Assembly (NCBI RefSeq): GCF_014529535.1 | Contig: NW_023503608.1 | Location: 6,870,501 to 6,934,500 of the forward strand | Origin: Bradysia coprophila | Taxonomy: Eukaryota > Arthropoda > Insecta > Diptera > Sciaridae | Direction of reading: 5' to 3' | DNA length: 64,000 nt | Shown: one piece after another, positions 26,201 through 38,657 of the stretch | How the letters are laid out: every line of letters starts with the position of its first letter | Numbering within the stretch: position 1 is the first letter of the stretch | Made by a program: the position numbers and the translations under genes | Notes under the pieces: generated by a model | What the model was told of the DNA's origin: nothing | The model's database searches: none | What the model saw: only the letters and a program-made list of their open reading frames with translations

Positions 26201-29200
26201 TTCACAACTTGTAGGCTTTTTAGCCCCGTACGAAGTACAAAGGGGCTTATAGGATTACGATGCCGTGTGTAATTGATGGAATTCGAAGCAGACGGTAAGG
26301 GCAAAGTGTTTGCCTATGTTCATAGATGACGAATCTGCAATAAAAATTTTGTCTGTCCGTCTGTCCGTCTGTCCGTCTGTCCGTCTGTCCGTCTGTCCGT
26401 CTGTCACGTCGATATCTTGAGTAAATCAAATCCGATTTCAAAAAATTTTATTTTCCCTGAAAGATAGTCAAAATAGTGAGGCTAAGTTCGAAGATGGGCA
26501 TATTCGGGTCGGTCCTTCGTGAGTTAGGGCCACCTAAGTGATTTAAGGTCTTTTGGTGATATTTATGGCAAAATAAACGATGGAAATGTAAATGACACGG
26601 CAAATGATAGGTATTGTCAATACCAATCCAGGAAAAAAAAGTTTTTTAAAATCGGGTGAGTGGACCGTGAGTTAGGGCCTTAGAAGTGAAATGCTACTAG
26701 GGCCCTATGTGTATTTTACATAGAACTCTAGTAAATTTCATTCGTTTTTCGTAATTTTTGTTTGATTTGGAAGATAATCGAATGCCGAATAGAATGTTGT
26801 TGAAAAAAAATTAAATTTGGGTCCTTGGCCTAAGGCCGCTACTAGGGCCCTATGTATATTTCACATATAACTCGAGTATATTTCATCCGTTTTTCGTAAT
26901 TTTTGTTTCATTTGGAAGGTAATCAAAGGCCGAATAGAATGTTGTTGAAAAAAAATTAAATTTGGGTCCTTGGACTTAGGCCACTACTAGGGCCCTATGT
27001 GTATTTTACATATAACTCGAGCAAATTTCATCCGTTTTTCGTAATTTTTGTTTCATTTGGGAGGTAATCAAAGGCCGAATAAAATGTAGTTGAAAAAAAA
27101 AATAAATTTGGGTCCTCGGACTGAGGCCGATACTAGGGCCCTATGTGTATTTTACATATAACTCGAGCAAATTTCATTCGTTTTTCGTAATTTTTGTTTC
27201 ATTTGGAAGGTAATCAGAGGCCGAATAGAATGTTGTTGTAAAAAAATTAAATTTGGGTCCTTGGACTAAGGCCACTACTAGGGCCCTATGTGTATTTTAC
27301 ATATAACTCGAGCAAATTTCATCCGTTTTTCGTAATTTTTGTTTCATTTGGGAGGTAATCAAAGGCCGAATAAAATGTAGTTGAAAAAAAAAATAAATTT
27401 GGGTCCTCGGACTGAGGCCGATACTAGGGCCCTATGTGTATTTTACATATAACTCGAGCAAATTTCATTCGTTTTTCGTAATTTTTGTTTCATTTGGAAG
27501 GTAATCAAAGGCCGAATAGAATGTTGTTGAAAAAAAATTAAATTTGGGTCCTCGGACTAAGGCCGCTACTAGGGCCCTATGTGTATTTTACATACAACTC
27601 GAGCAAATTTCATCCGTTTTTCGTAATTTTTGTTTCATTTGGAAGGTAATCAAAGGCCGAATAGAAAGTAGTTGAAAAAAATTTTAAATTTGGGTCCTCG
27701 GACTAGGCCCTTCAAAAAAATAAAATTTTAGGGCGATTTGAAATTTTTGTTTCATTTGAAAGGAACGTCGTACGGGGCTTCGTAATTGCGCTATGCGCAA
27801 TTTGTAAGATGTACATATTACATAATAATTTTACTTTAACTACATTAACCGGCGCAATAGGCTTACGGTCAAAGTAGGGTGACAGACGCACTAGGGTCAC
27901 GTACGCAATAGATATACGGGTTTGTACGGGGCTCAGTCGCAGCAAACGCTCCGACTGTTCTGATGGCTCGTTAATCCTATTAAACATTCGTCCTTTTCGC
28001 TTAGAAAAATTTAGAAATTGAAGGAAATATGGCCTGGAAATCCATCGGGTCGTATTCCTATAAATTAACATTTTTAGTGATGAAGCAGTTGGTGAGTGTA
28101 ATTAGTTTTTAATTTAGAAGTAGAAGGTCTGTAAGGAAAAGTAACGTTCCTTTAGTGTTTAGAGGAAATGGGATTGCTATACCACAAGTCTCTGTTCTGT
28201 TTCCCTTTCAATTAATTTATTAAATGGTTTTCCGATGGTTTGACATCGGTATGAGCAATGACCAGTGAATCAATGAACCATGATGTTGGAAATTGGAGCT
28301 GTTTACGAGCAAAAATTAATAATTATATTTCTATACAAGGCATGATATTCTCGTATATTGCTATAAAGAATACGTTAATTAATACCACAACTTTTGCTGT
28401 CAGAAAAACTTTTAATAAATTATTGCAGACAAATCAATTATTTCCGGACACAATCTTTCCGTTTTTGCTTTGTTTTGTTGTTATTATTGCCAATAATGTC
28501 ACACGACCAAATAAAAGTATAATTGAAAATTATGAAAGTTTCGGAAGCAACTTTTTATAACATCAGATTGTACCCGCAAGTTCTGTAAGAACGAAATGGA
28601 TCGCAATCGATGCTTTACCTATCTGAAAATAAGAGACTTTGTAACTACTGAATCCGCGGAACAAAATGATTGACTGACAAAAAAACATATCAAAGGGAAT
28701 GGGATGACTGCTTCATACTTTGTCTTTGGTCAATTCACATCTAGAAATCGTAATAAGGTTCATGACTAAAAACTATTTGTTTTGTGGATTTTGCACTCCT
28801 CTCTATTCTAAAAATAAACTTTTGCCATCATATCAACATAACGCTCAGGAGTGTTTTATAGCCGGTTCATGGTTAATTCTTAGTTATTTGGAGCAATTAC
28901 AATAAAATATAAATTTTCTAACGTAAAGAGAACGCAACTGACTAATCCGTACATTTTTCGTAAATATTACAGAGACCACTAATTCAAATGTTGGAAAATG
29001 TCCCAAAACTATTGCGAGGTATAATGGTAGTTTACCGTTGGATCAGCGTTTCTTATTCATAAACTCAATTCTCGTATGTTGCAAATTTTACTACACTTTC
29101 AAGTTTTTAATATATCGCAACTTGGTTTACATTCATAAAACATTGATGCTGTGAAACACACAGCTGGGAGATGCTTTTTTATCCAATTTACCCTGTTTAA

Positions 29201-32200
29201 TGGATATGCTTCGGTGTATGTACATGATGGAACTTTATATGCTTCGTTGTATACTCTCATGTACAAATTTATTAGATTATGTTTTGGGAATTGAGTTTAC
29301 GTAGGTAACATAATATTGTCGGTATAGAGAATTTTTTTTAATAAACTCCGCTCATCGATCCAAACAAATTGTCTGGTTCCTTTTCTAGCTGACCTACATC
29401 AATATAAAATACCTTTTATTCTGTCGTTGTATTCAGCTTCTTGCGGTCCTTAATACCAAATTTAATTTTTTATTCCTTTTGTATACAAAAACTTACAGAA
29501 AATTGAAGAAAAAATCATTTCGACGACATGTTCTCAATAATTTGAACACACACACAACGTGGAAGACGATTGCCAGAACGTGGTTCAATTATATTGGAAA
29601 TCGTCGTTCGGAAGAGAAATGTAACAGAGAATAACTTTCAGAATTGTGTAAATGTTGCAACCGAAATTACTTTTTCTTTTCCACTTTTCTTTCCTTTGAA
29701 TGGATGATGTGTTATATAGTGTATAATGTACGTGTGATACAACACACATCTCTTCGTTTCGTAGTCATGACAATACATTTTCAAATTGTAAAATGCTAAT
29801 GGAAAATAACAATTTTTTTGTTTCGCTTAAGAAAACAAAAAACGGGAACAAGTAAATAGTTCTGTGGATTTGAGCATTCTTAAAGGCAAAGACTGAGGTA
29901 TTTTTAGAATTTATATTTTATTTGAAATTAGTACTATAAATATTATTTTACATTTTCGTCTAAACTGTAAGATCCATTTTATCCATATTATATTCCTCAT
30001 GCAGCATTCACAGTCTCTATGCATAATGTAAGTTATATATGTGTGGAATATCCTATCCTATTAATATATATATTAAAAGTAAGTAGTTTTCGAAATTTAA
30101 ATAACCATTCACCATAAATAATTCGTTTAAAATTTTCTGTTAATAGAAACACACGAATGGTATACATACTACCAGTAGTAGTTGTGTTTTCTAATGTATA
30201 GGGAGTTTTTTTTTACTAAACGATACAATTCTGGCGCTAATCGAAAATGATATTTTTATGTTTTTACTCGGTGTATATCACCATTTCGCTGGATCGTACA
30301 TTTAATTTGAGAGTTCGATAGAAGACGAATTGAAAGAAAAAAGCAGTAAACTTTTATCTCGACACTTTACTTAATTTTATACTTTGTTAATGTTGATTCG
30401 AAGCAATTTAATTATTTTATTTTCTTTATTTACGGTCGACATGTTGTTTGTACCATGTTAATGTTAAGAGCAATTAATTATGCATTAAATATCCCAACAA
30501 CTATTTTACAGCCAGCATTATGTAAAGCTCAGTATGCAACTGAAACAAATAAAATGTTCAGAAATGTTTGTGCTTCTATCATCTATGATAATGGAATTAT
30601 GAGTCGATATTTACTGACTATCAGTCGATATTTACTGATTATCAGTCGCCACTTAGTGATTATCAATCGACACTTACCGACCATCAGCCGATACTTATCG
30701 ATTATCAATTATTCAATTCATATTGACTGTTTGAAAATATCGATAATCGAACATGCTTACATGAGTCATGTTTCTTGGTGCGAGTTACAACACACACCGC
30801 ATGTAAGTGTACATTTACAATACAAGAAAATTTGGAAGATTTTTGACGTCAGACATAGGAGCGGTGCTATGATCAATTTTCCCGCTTCTTTTTAATGTTT
30901 CCATCACAACTACCACAACTCTAGCATTCAGAGAAATGTACGGCGTCTTACTAATAAAATTCTTTAATTTTACAGTTTGTGAAGCCGAATCCCGAGGTAG
31001 GTCTGAGATCAGAATCGACCTGTACCATGGTGCATGATAGTGATTTTTCGAGTTTTTCCGAAAATATTTTCTTTAACACGAGCCGTGAACTGATCACTGT
31101 AGCTTCTTTCGAATACACCTGGATATTACATAAGGTGTAGCTGACAGCACAAAATTTAAAAAAATAATTTTGTGATATTTTACTTGCAAAAACATTTGCA
31201 AATGAGAAAGACGCCATTCTTTGAATTCATCCGCTGTAGCTCCTTGTCTGACGACTCACACAGAAAAATAGAAAAGTGACAGCTCTCTGCTCCTGAGACG
31301 TTTCCCCTGTAAGACTCATGTCAAAGCCACTGACTGTGGGCGGTAGAAGTGTAGGATATACTGTGTGTGATTCCAAACAAATTAGCACAACCGACCGGAA
31401 CGCAATGTCAAAAGAAAGCACGAATTTTAATCGATCTGGCTTCTATTTGGCAGTACGCTTTAGTGGTACTGATGGTATACAGTACGAATCACCTGAAGTT
31501 GTCCTAAGTGACATACCTTATAGAGTGATAATTGCCAAAAAATCAAATGGAATTGAAGAGATATTAAAAGTGGCATTAGTCTGTTCCTCGCCACAGTGTT
31601 GGGAACCATCGTCACAGTTTCAGTGGAGTTGTGAAGCAACAGCAACGGTGTCGACACGCTCAGTTGGTATGATTCCACCGTTGGACAAGAAAACCATACC
31701 AACGACGCAGTTTAGAAGTGAATGTTGGACTAGCAAATTTGTCGAGATCATTCGGGCACCTAATTTGACACGGTACATGCTGAATGGGCGCATCGGTTTC
31801 GATGTCCAATTGTTTGTCAACCCATTATTCATCAAAGAACCATCTCAAATCAATAATTTCCACACCAAATTTCAATTCGTTGTCGATAATGTCAGTCAAC
31901 TTTGTTCGCAGCGATCATCTGATATCAATATGCGTGAAACGACTTGGTACGTGCGCGTGGATAGAACAAATAATGATGTATCAGTTTTCTTGGGACAATG
32001 TTACAGTTGAAATGAAAATTGGTCATGGAATGCGAAATGTACATTCAAATTAATATCATTTGATCAAACTGTGCGACCGATAAGCCATATTGTGCAACAA
32101 GAATTTAGTCCCGATGGAGTCTTGTGGGGAATCGCTAAATTCGTAGATTGGAATATTTTATCGAATCCAATAAACAAATTTGTACAATACGACAAGATAA

Positions 32201-35200
32201 TTTTCGAGGTCGATTTACAAGTTGAACCGCCGAAACCGCTGTGGAACTTTGATGTTAATCGACCAGAAGAGAATAGTATAGAATGTACAATTTGTTTACA
32301 GAGCGTCAAGGGTCATTTTCCGGCTGCAACGAAATGTGGTCACGTATTCTGTTACGATTGCATCAAACTATCTGTTCAAATATCTAAGAAGTGTCCAAAT
32401 TGTAAAGCTGATGCTGCAGTAAATGAAATTCGCAAACTTTTCATTTAAATAATTGAATTTGTGTGATAAACATTTTTTGAACTAATTGAATTCTAGTTTA
32501 TTACGAGCTCATCTTAGATTTATTATTGTTGACTACTTGAAGTACAATTTATACAATAAAAGGAATAGATCAGCAGATAGCCTCGGAACTTGTTGTTTTC
32601 ATCTAAAAAAATGTGGACATTGCCTCTTAGTTCCTAGGTGGAATTATGCTTTTGTTGATTAGTAATGATCTTAAACAGAAATTTCGCCTTTGGTATACAG
32701 GTAGGTAACAATTACAACTCGATCTTGAAATAAATCAACGCACTTCAAGCCAAAATCTCTGAAAATCTTCGATCAAATGAAATAATAATTCAGATAGTAA
32801 AATTGTTAATATGCTTGCCGTCTGTGACAGGTTCATAACCAAGCTATTACAATGAATCACGTAAAGCATTGTACTTATCAAATACACAACTTGGAACCTC
32901 GGAAGTAATATACTATTACTTTTCTTAATCGCCGCATAACGACTAAATCTAGTACTTTCTTTAGTTTAAAGTGTCGTTTAGTGTTGGATGACAAATCGTA
33001 TACTCTATTTGCTTCGCTAATATATTATATTTTGATAATAAGAAAACAAACGGAGTTCGTTTGGTTGCTGTTGTCGATAACAGATGACTACCCGTTTCTG
33101 AAAGGTTAATGAGTTTCAAAGGGTATTCATTCAACGATAAGAGAAAGAGTAGATGGTATAAGATTCATTATTCAAGACAAACGGTTACTCAGTCAAAGAT
33201 ATCGAATTTCAATCAATTTTTCCATTTCATTCTCATCAACACTCTATTATAAAAGTATTACAATCAGGTAGTACAATCAAAGCTCTAATTCGAACACAAT
33301 ATACAATGAATGATGAATGAAAATAATAACTGGGGTAAGTAGTGTGGAGCCGATTTGTATGTGTGTGATTTCAGTTAATAAGAGTTATTCATAACCACGT
33401 CCTGGATTTGTAGCCAACTATTTTATGATGCAATCCCATAAATCTGGTTTCAATTTATAAAAGTTATGACGTCATTATACAAAAGAAAGTTTCTTTGGCT
33501 GAGGGCTGACTCGAATTGTGGATGTCATTCCCATAAATGTTTTCATTTCACATTTATTTCCTCGATCTGATTCAAAAGTCAGTTGGTATAGTTATTCAAA
33601 ATTACGGCTGTAATCTACGAAATCGATCACGCACTGACATTGACGAAACGTTTAACTCGATAGCGAAATTTCGGAGTATTTATAAATGTTTAGTCCTTTT
33701 CAACCAACAACTTGAGATTTATTGGACATTTAAATTACATTTTTTCTGTATTTTTGAATTGAAATGTTTGTTTAATGGAAATTTGTTATGCTTTTGCTAA
33801 GGGGTGAAATAGGATATAGCCCGTTTGTGCTGTGTATAGTACTACTATGTACACAAGTTTTACGAAATGCTAATTTATCTTAACCGCTATTTATCATGGC
33901 ATTTCTGTTGATAAATGAATTAATAATGATTTTATTTATCATAATTTTAAATTCATTAATTTAGATAATATTACCGCATTTATTTAAACAATGTATTGTG
34001 CAAAAGGATCAACAATTTTCCTCAGTTTGTTCTACTTCAATTGTCCCACAAATCAGAAAAAAAGTCCTTGACCGATTCCTGATTGACAGTGCCATAGAAT
34101 CACGTCGTAAATTTGAAATTTAACTTAAAACACTCAGGGTAAAAGAATGTAATTACACACCTGTTCTCCGACCTCAACATTTAGTGCACAATTACTACAC
34201 AAGCTATACCAAAAATTGTACGAAAGAGCAATTAATCGAATTAATTATCCCTGAGCCAGAGACGTCTTTATCCATTTTTATATATATTTTTTATGCATCG
34301 TTGCTTGCCCTTTACAATTTTTTACCTTGGCCATTACCTTCAATTCTGAATGGAATCGTTAAAAGAAGACCAGTAAAATCAAGAGATTAATTGATGAACG
34401 TAACCCTAAAATTAATTAAGTGAAACAGAGTAGTGTATTGCGTTAACTGGGCCTGATGTGTTGTTCTGTTGGTAATCCCATTGTTATTTAAACGAGGGTA
34501 ATTAACGCAACAACATTAGATCGTTAAAGTGCATTAAAAACAAAAACTTTTCGAATTTTATTAGCACCGCACGATGCTGTTTATATTAAAAGCAAATCTG
34601 AAATCGTTTCTCTCGCATTTTACACTCTTAATATGATGTTTAAGAAATTGATAATCATAATATTTAGTATTTTCAAATTGCTTAACGACAATTTCTTAAG
34701 AAGGATTATCCTCTCCCATTAACAGACGACAGCGTTACATAAATTACACGGCCACCGTTTTCGTGGATATATTTATCTTCTGAAACGTTTAATAAAATAT
34801 TACAAATTCTAGTGAGCCAACAACAATAATGTTTCAACTTTGAAATTTAAACGTGTAGTCAACACACCGCTCTGCTACTACTTTCAAGAAGCGCTCTATT
34901 TTAAGAGACAATAAGTGCAAAAATAGAATTTTCCTTTCACACAAAATTGAAAAATTTCATTTTATTCTTGTGAAGAAAAATATTTATTGTTCGCAACATT
35001 TTGGATATTATTTACATGTACTGGGTAACAGCGCAGTTGTTGAATACCCTGATGTTACTTGACTTGCATGTTTTATTCGCACAATGTATGAGTGTATTCA
35101 ACGCGAAAGAAAAAGAAATGAAACGACCATTCGATATGGCATCCTCCCATGAGAAAATAAAATCAAAAATTTATGAGAACTGGATGATAACCACACATAA

Positions 35201-38200
35201 TTTATGGCTTTTCAGTAACGGTATATAAACATACGTTCGGAGGACGTGTTTTCAAAGGACTGATTAAAGGATACGTTCACAATTCAAGTGGAAATTGCCC
35301 AGTGGTGATTTATATTAAGCCGAAGATTAAACTTGATTAGGTTTTTGTATGGCCGAACGGGTTTGAACTAAAACTATTCGGTTGAGTGTCTCGACATATA
35401 ATTTATATTCCCCAGACATATTGTAGTCTTTTTGTTGAATACAATGCAAATATTATGAGTTGATATATGGTAAAGGCCTGAAGCTGTTCAGGATAAGTTC
35501 ATGACGGATTACATTTTAAATTATTCTTATGTTTGCATCGTCATGCACTCGGTTCTACAAAAAGAGACTACAATACTTTTGAGGAAGCGAATGCGAAACT
35601 GTGCGGAATGATATACTATCACAATACATAATCTAGAGCAGTTCAGTCACAATTCATGTCTTCACGATAATCAAAAGTACATAAAGAGGACGAGGGGTAT
35701 ACTACGCTAGTAAACATAGGAATATTATGAAAATTCAGGGAATCGAAATGTTTGTCCAACAAAGGGGTAGAGGTTTTGAAAAAAAGTCCGACGATGTCAC
35801 CATAACAATGTATCTATTTTTGTGTCAATTGGGATATTGCCATACAAATTTCATCGCTCCGAAAGTGTTGGGGAGAGGACAATAAAAAAACGAAAAACCT
35901 CCAGCAGTCTTTTATGGACAGCCTCTCAGTTTTGAGCGAAAAAGTGTTATTCTACTTGTACAGTTACTTCTACTTTTATGTAAATTGTCTCGTATTTATT
36001 GACATTACCTTCTGTTTGCTGTTATTTACTTCGACAAGCTTTTTATATTGATAGGTACTATTCGCACATGGGTACTAATAGCACAACATGCGAATAGTGA
36101 AATAAAACCCCATGTCGAATAGTCTTTATTTGACTTTCTGCAATTAGTCGAATAAAGACTAAACGTAGTCTGCGTGAATAGCCTTTTAAAGCTTCTGCTC
36201 AAATCGATAAACTGCACATAAGACACCGTTTCCCAAGGCTGTAGACTGTTTGGTAGTAGTATCAATCGCCATTTTCTTACATCTGTGTTTACGCTACCAC
36301 CCCACCAGTATATAGCCTTGTCATTTCCATCTTTTACCTCATTGATAAGTGATTATTTACGGAAGTAAATTTAAAATTTCAGCAAATGAATATTTACGCA
36401 CAGTAGTAAGTACATAAAATAATGTGGCTTCTGTACTGCCATCGATTTGTAACCAGTCGCATTCAGTCAAAATCGTTTACAATTACGGTCGGCATAATTA
36501 TACAAGTTCTCAATTTTAAATACTTCTGGGTTATGTAATCGACCACATTCCACCAGTATGCCGTAGAATTGAACAAATTAAAAAAAAAAAGTTCAAAAGT
36601 TTTATAGATTTACGGTTACAAACGTATTCTAAATAAACTCGAAACTTTATTTGAGCTGCATTTTTGATAGGATTTAACGTTTAACGTCTTGGATATAATA
36701 ATTTTCTGATTTTGCCGTTAAACAGCTTAGTAAGAAGCACATCGCGTAACGTAAAATTCGATATTCAAAAAAGTATTAATTGCCCCGCTCGTAAAATAGA
36801 AAGGAAATCGTTATTCTACGAACTTTTAACAGTTTTGAATAACAAATATCCATCAATAATATTGGCTATCGAATAAACAAATGCTATTTGATCTTAAAAA
36901 ACGATTTATTTATTTAGCTTTCCTCGAACAACTTCCGATTCACAATATTGAATTGATGTGTGAATTTTTGACACGTCTGACCCAAGTAATTTCACTGGAA
37001 TTGTTGAGTTGGAGGTGTAATTTATACACAAAGATTAACACGTTACCAATGTTTGATATTTCGATTGATTTGACTGACGAAAACCGGGTACATGCATTCT
37101 GGGATAATTTTCGAATTATTTTTAGAATATTATACTGGCGCAAATCACAGAAAATGAACATTGTAAATCTAATCGAGATTTTGTGATTACTCAGCAAAGT
37201 TCATTGAATCAGATATTCAGATATTTACATAAAACATATAAATTGATAAATAGGCTTCCAGATATACACAGCTTACATATTGATTTACAAGTTTTTTTTT
37301 GCGTTAAAAGAGCCAAAGTGTCAAATCAGACATTCGCATGTACACCGTAAATTGATTACCAGCATTAACTTTGAAATTTTGGTAGAGAGAATCTGTGTAG
37401 CTTTTTTCCACTCCCTACATTGGGGTACCTTATAGGTTGTCAACACAGATTTTGCGATGTCATACTGTCTAACAGGGCCAGACTCGTAAGTCAAACGTAT
37501 TTTCTTACTTGTAGACTGGGTTAGTATCGACAGTCTTAAACTTTCAGCCTAGTACAGTTATCAAATCTATTACTTCATTTGATATGAGTATTTTCGACAG
37601 ATTGTTTTAACATGAATTTTGCATTGCAGATAGCAGGACGACGTTAGCAGATTAATTATCTTTGGCGTCGATTTCGATAACAGCTGTGTAAGGTTAAAAT
37701 TGAACTGTTATTCGTTCCGGATCAAATTTTCTTCCTCTCAGAGTTTCAGAAACTAATTTCAGGTAAAAAATATTTCCCATTCAGGGTACTGCTAATTTTC
37801 TGCCGTGCAATACATTAAAAACTGATTTATGCGTTTTATTTTGTTGTAAATTTTCAAAATTAAGGTCTTTATGCTTTTTCATGTACAAACAATGAAAATC
37901 GCAAAAAAAAAATCTAACACTGAACGCACTGAACGTCTTTTGTTTGAAAATTAGATAAAAACCTTAAGTCCGAAAATTATAGCAAATGCAAGGCATAAAT
38001 ACCTTTAACCTTTCAAATTCATCTGTTATCGATAACGATGACAAAAATAATGACAAACTCTGTGTAATATGGTCGTTTATATGGTAAAATGCATCTTAAA
38101 AAAATCGAAGTACAAGATTTGAAATCAACAGATTAAAAATACTTTGATCGATGGAAATAATAGACTTTAAAGCTTTTTATCTATTTTATTTTGTTATCAA

Positions 38201-38657
38201 TTTTCAGACTAAAGGTTTTTATGCTTAAAAATTTTTGAAAATTAAAAAAAAAACATTTTGCAAGACTTTTATGCGGTGTACGTAGGTTTGTTAGAATTAG
38301 AGAAATTTTCGGGCTCTTTACGGTTAGATCAGAAGAACTAACAGCAGACATTTGGCGATTTTTAAATAAAAATTTTAAGGACCTCCGCAGGCATCAGCAA
38401 AAAATGGATCGACACTTTGAACATTGAATTTTTTAAATCCAGTCAAGGTATATAAAAAAGGAGGTACTTACACATCCACCAACACCACAGTAGATTGATA
38501 ATGATAACAGTAATCCGATATGACCTAAAGCACCTTTGAGTTTTAACGATTTACAGGTCTTGGAGAACCGATCCTTTAAACTATCTTGTTCGCATTCTCC
38601 GTCAATTTTTTTCAATTGGTCTAGCAGCTCTTGACTAGCATCCTCTTCGTCACTCAT
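11260..38657 (-). CDS. Two-pore-domain (K2P/TWIK-type) potassium channel subunit
   Basis: A leak potassium channel of the plasma membrane, working as a dimer. Minus-strand exons: 38472-38657, 20773-20943, 20586-20709, 15105-15263, 14748-14917, 14628-14640, 11857-11877, 11660-11775, 11498-11599 and 11260-11436. They join in frame to 1239 nt, 412 aa. M1 is GALGHIGLLLSLSIYCGVGG, split after Cys62. An extracellular cap follows with N-glycosylation sites NLT and NST. P1 is TVLTTIGYGNIVP with the filter at 158-163. M2 includes FFALIGIPLTLTVIADLGRI and M3 about LYALAAVLFLLLYLAVGAG. P2 is SWTFADGYYFCFIT-MTTIGFGDLVP with the filter at 272-277, then M4 (YMLWCTLYILVGLALTSTI) and a cytoplasmic tail of about 100 residues. 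The tail was joined by phase only and carries no motif I know, so its last two exons are less certain. Intron 1 is 17.5 kb. Exons 6 (13 nt) and 7 (21 nt) are micro-exons. I cannot name the ortholog. Confidence 0.9.
12626..12662. repeat. Tetranucleotide microsatellite
   Basis: A run of mixed TCTA and TCTG tetramers within the K2P intron between exons 7 and 6. Confidence 0.8.
13180..13490. repeat. 18-bp minisatellite
   Basis: About 17 imperfect copies of an 18-bp unit of the type TTTTCAAATTTCGTCAAA, varying mainly at A/G in the CAAATT/CGAATT position, with occasional 10-bp truncated units. Because 18 is divisible by three, it gives a stop-free frame of repeated FRQIFK-type hexapeptides. This is a property of the repeat and not evidence for a protein. 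It lies in the K2P intron, 60 bp from the large palindrome. Confidence 0.85.
13553..14075. repeat. Perfect long palindrome (237-bp arms, 49-bp spacer)
   Basis: The left arm 13553-13789 and the right arm 13839-14075 are exact reverse complements over all 237 bases as far as I can read, starting ATCCCAACAAAAATC and ending GTTGGGAT. The 49-bp spacer is unrelated single-copy sequence. Outward of the arms the similarity stops at once, with no obvious target-site duplication. It sits in the K2P intron between micro-exons 6 and 7 and would be transcribed from either strand as a long hairpin. Confidence 0.95.
15264..16672. other. K2P intron 3, left part: dispersed-repeat debris
   Basis: No exon is seen. 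The stretch 15575-15665 (ATTCATCTGTTATCAATAACG onward, with GAAGTACAAGATTTGAAATC) recurs with changes at 38026-38135 in the 5' intron of the same gene. Segments around 15700-15950, containing GGGATAAAAA and TATGTAAT, read as degraded inverted-repeat elements. Confidence 0.5.
16673..18588 (-). mobile_element. Satellite-bearing element, copy A (inverted)
   Basis: This is the reverse-complement copy of the element at 26217-27972. Both share the end TTTTTAGCCCCGTACGAAG, an 8-bp-unit microsatellite of GACGGACA type (18411-18442), a block of 145-147-bp tandem units (about 16945-18120, eight units, each with GGGCCCTA and CTCGAG or a variant), and a distal segment ending CTGATGGCTCGTT at 16673. There is no transposase ORF; it is non-autonomous or an unusual satellite carrier. 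The ends are defined by where the two copies diverge. It lies in K2P intron 3. Confidence 0.8.
18589..20585. other. K2P intron 3, right part, nothing recognised
   Basis: AT-rich intronic sequence with no supportable gene. A stretch near 19280-19400 resembles the GGGATAAAAA/TGTAAATAACT repeat family seen elsewhere in the window. Confidence 0.5.
20944..26216. other. K2P intron 1, distal part, no gene seen
   Basis: AT-rich intron between exon 2 and the second satellite-bearing element. ORFs at 25089-25454 (+) and 22085-22366 (-) are hydrophobic by composition but have no family motif or splice logic. Confidence 0.5.
26217..27972 (+). mobile_element. Satellite-bearing element, copy B
   Basis: Starts TTTTTAGCCCCGTACGAAG and ends CTGATGGCTCGTT. 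It contains a TGTCCGTC microsatellite (26350-26405) and about seven 145-147-bp tandem units (26698-27715). The GGGCCCTATG landmarks recur near 26699, 26843, 26989, 27134, 27280, 27427 and 27569. It is the inverted partner of 16673-18588, so the two copies flank K2P exons 2 and 3. No coding capacity beyond repeat-derived ORFs. Confidence 0.8.
27973..31317. other. K2P intron 1, middle part
   Basis: No gene is seen. The only defined feature is the 21-bp tandem repeat at 30605-30709. ORFs of 60-100 codons on either strand have no motif. Confidence 0.5.
30605..30709. repeat. 21-bp tandem repeat, five units
   Basis: Five diverged copies of CGATATTTACTGACTATCAGT in a row. The unit length keeps a reading frame open (repeated SRYL-type heptapeptides), which explains the 146-codon ORF at 30455-30895. 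Confidence 0.75.
31318..32448 (+). CDS. Nested intronless RING-finger protein, one in-frame TGA
   Basis: The frame runs 377 codons from ATG 31318 (an in-frame TGA lies eight codons upstream) to the stop at 32446-32448, broken once by TGA at 32008-32010. The same frame continues with convincing sequence on both sides of it. The C-terminus has a C3HC4 RING finger (CTIC, CGHVFCYDC, then CPNC), so an E3 ubiquitin ligase is likely. The upstream 300 residues contain two similar tracts with WSCEA/WSWNA and LVCSS/FKLIS strand patterns, which I read tentatively as MATH/TRAF-like beta domains. AATAAA is at 32555. It lies inside K2P intron 1 on the opposite strand and has no introns, which suggests retroposition or an old nested gene. 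It could be a young pseudogene, a stop-codon readthrough gene, or a sequence error. No in-frame ATG follows the TGA before the RING. Confidence 0.6.
32555..32560 (+). promoter_or_regulatory. Poly(A) signal of the nested RING gene
   Basis: AATAAA about 107 nt after the terminal stop, supporting an independent plus-strand transcript within the K2P intron. Confidence 0.5.
32561..38471. other. K2P intron 1, proximal part, no gene seen
   Basis: AT-rich sequence with small ORFs only. The segment 38026-38135 repeats 15575-15665. The phrase TATGCTTGCCGTCTGT near 32811 also occurs near 16071, so old dispersed repeats are present. No exon could be fitted to the K2P frame here. Confidence 0.5.

Noticed and set aside
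26247-26441. Minus-strand ORF with RRTDGQTD repeats
   Set aside because: Translation of the TGTCCGTC microsatellite inside a repeat element.
27712-28071. 119-codon minus-strand ORF
   Set aside because: Half of it is the end of satellite-bearing element copy B; the same stretch occurs in copy A.
30455-30895. 146-codon plus-strand ORF
   Set aside because: The open frame is supported mainly by five 21-bp tandem units; no motif, and it is intronic to the K2P gene.
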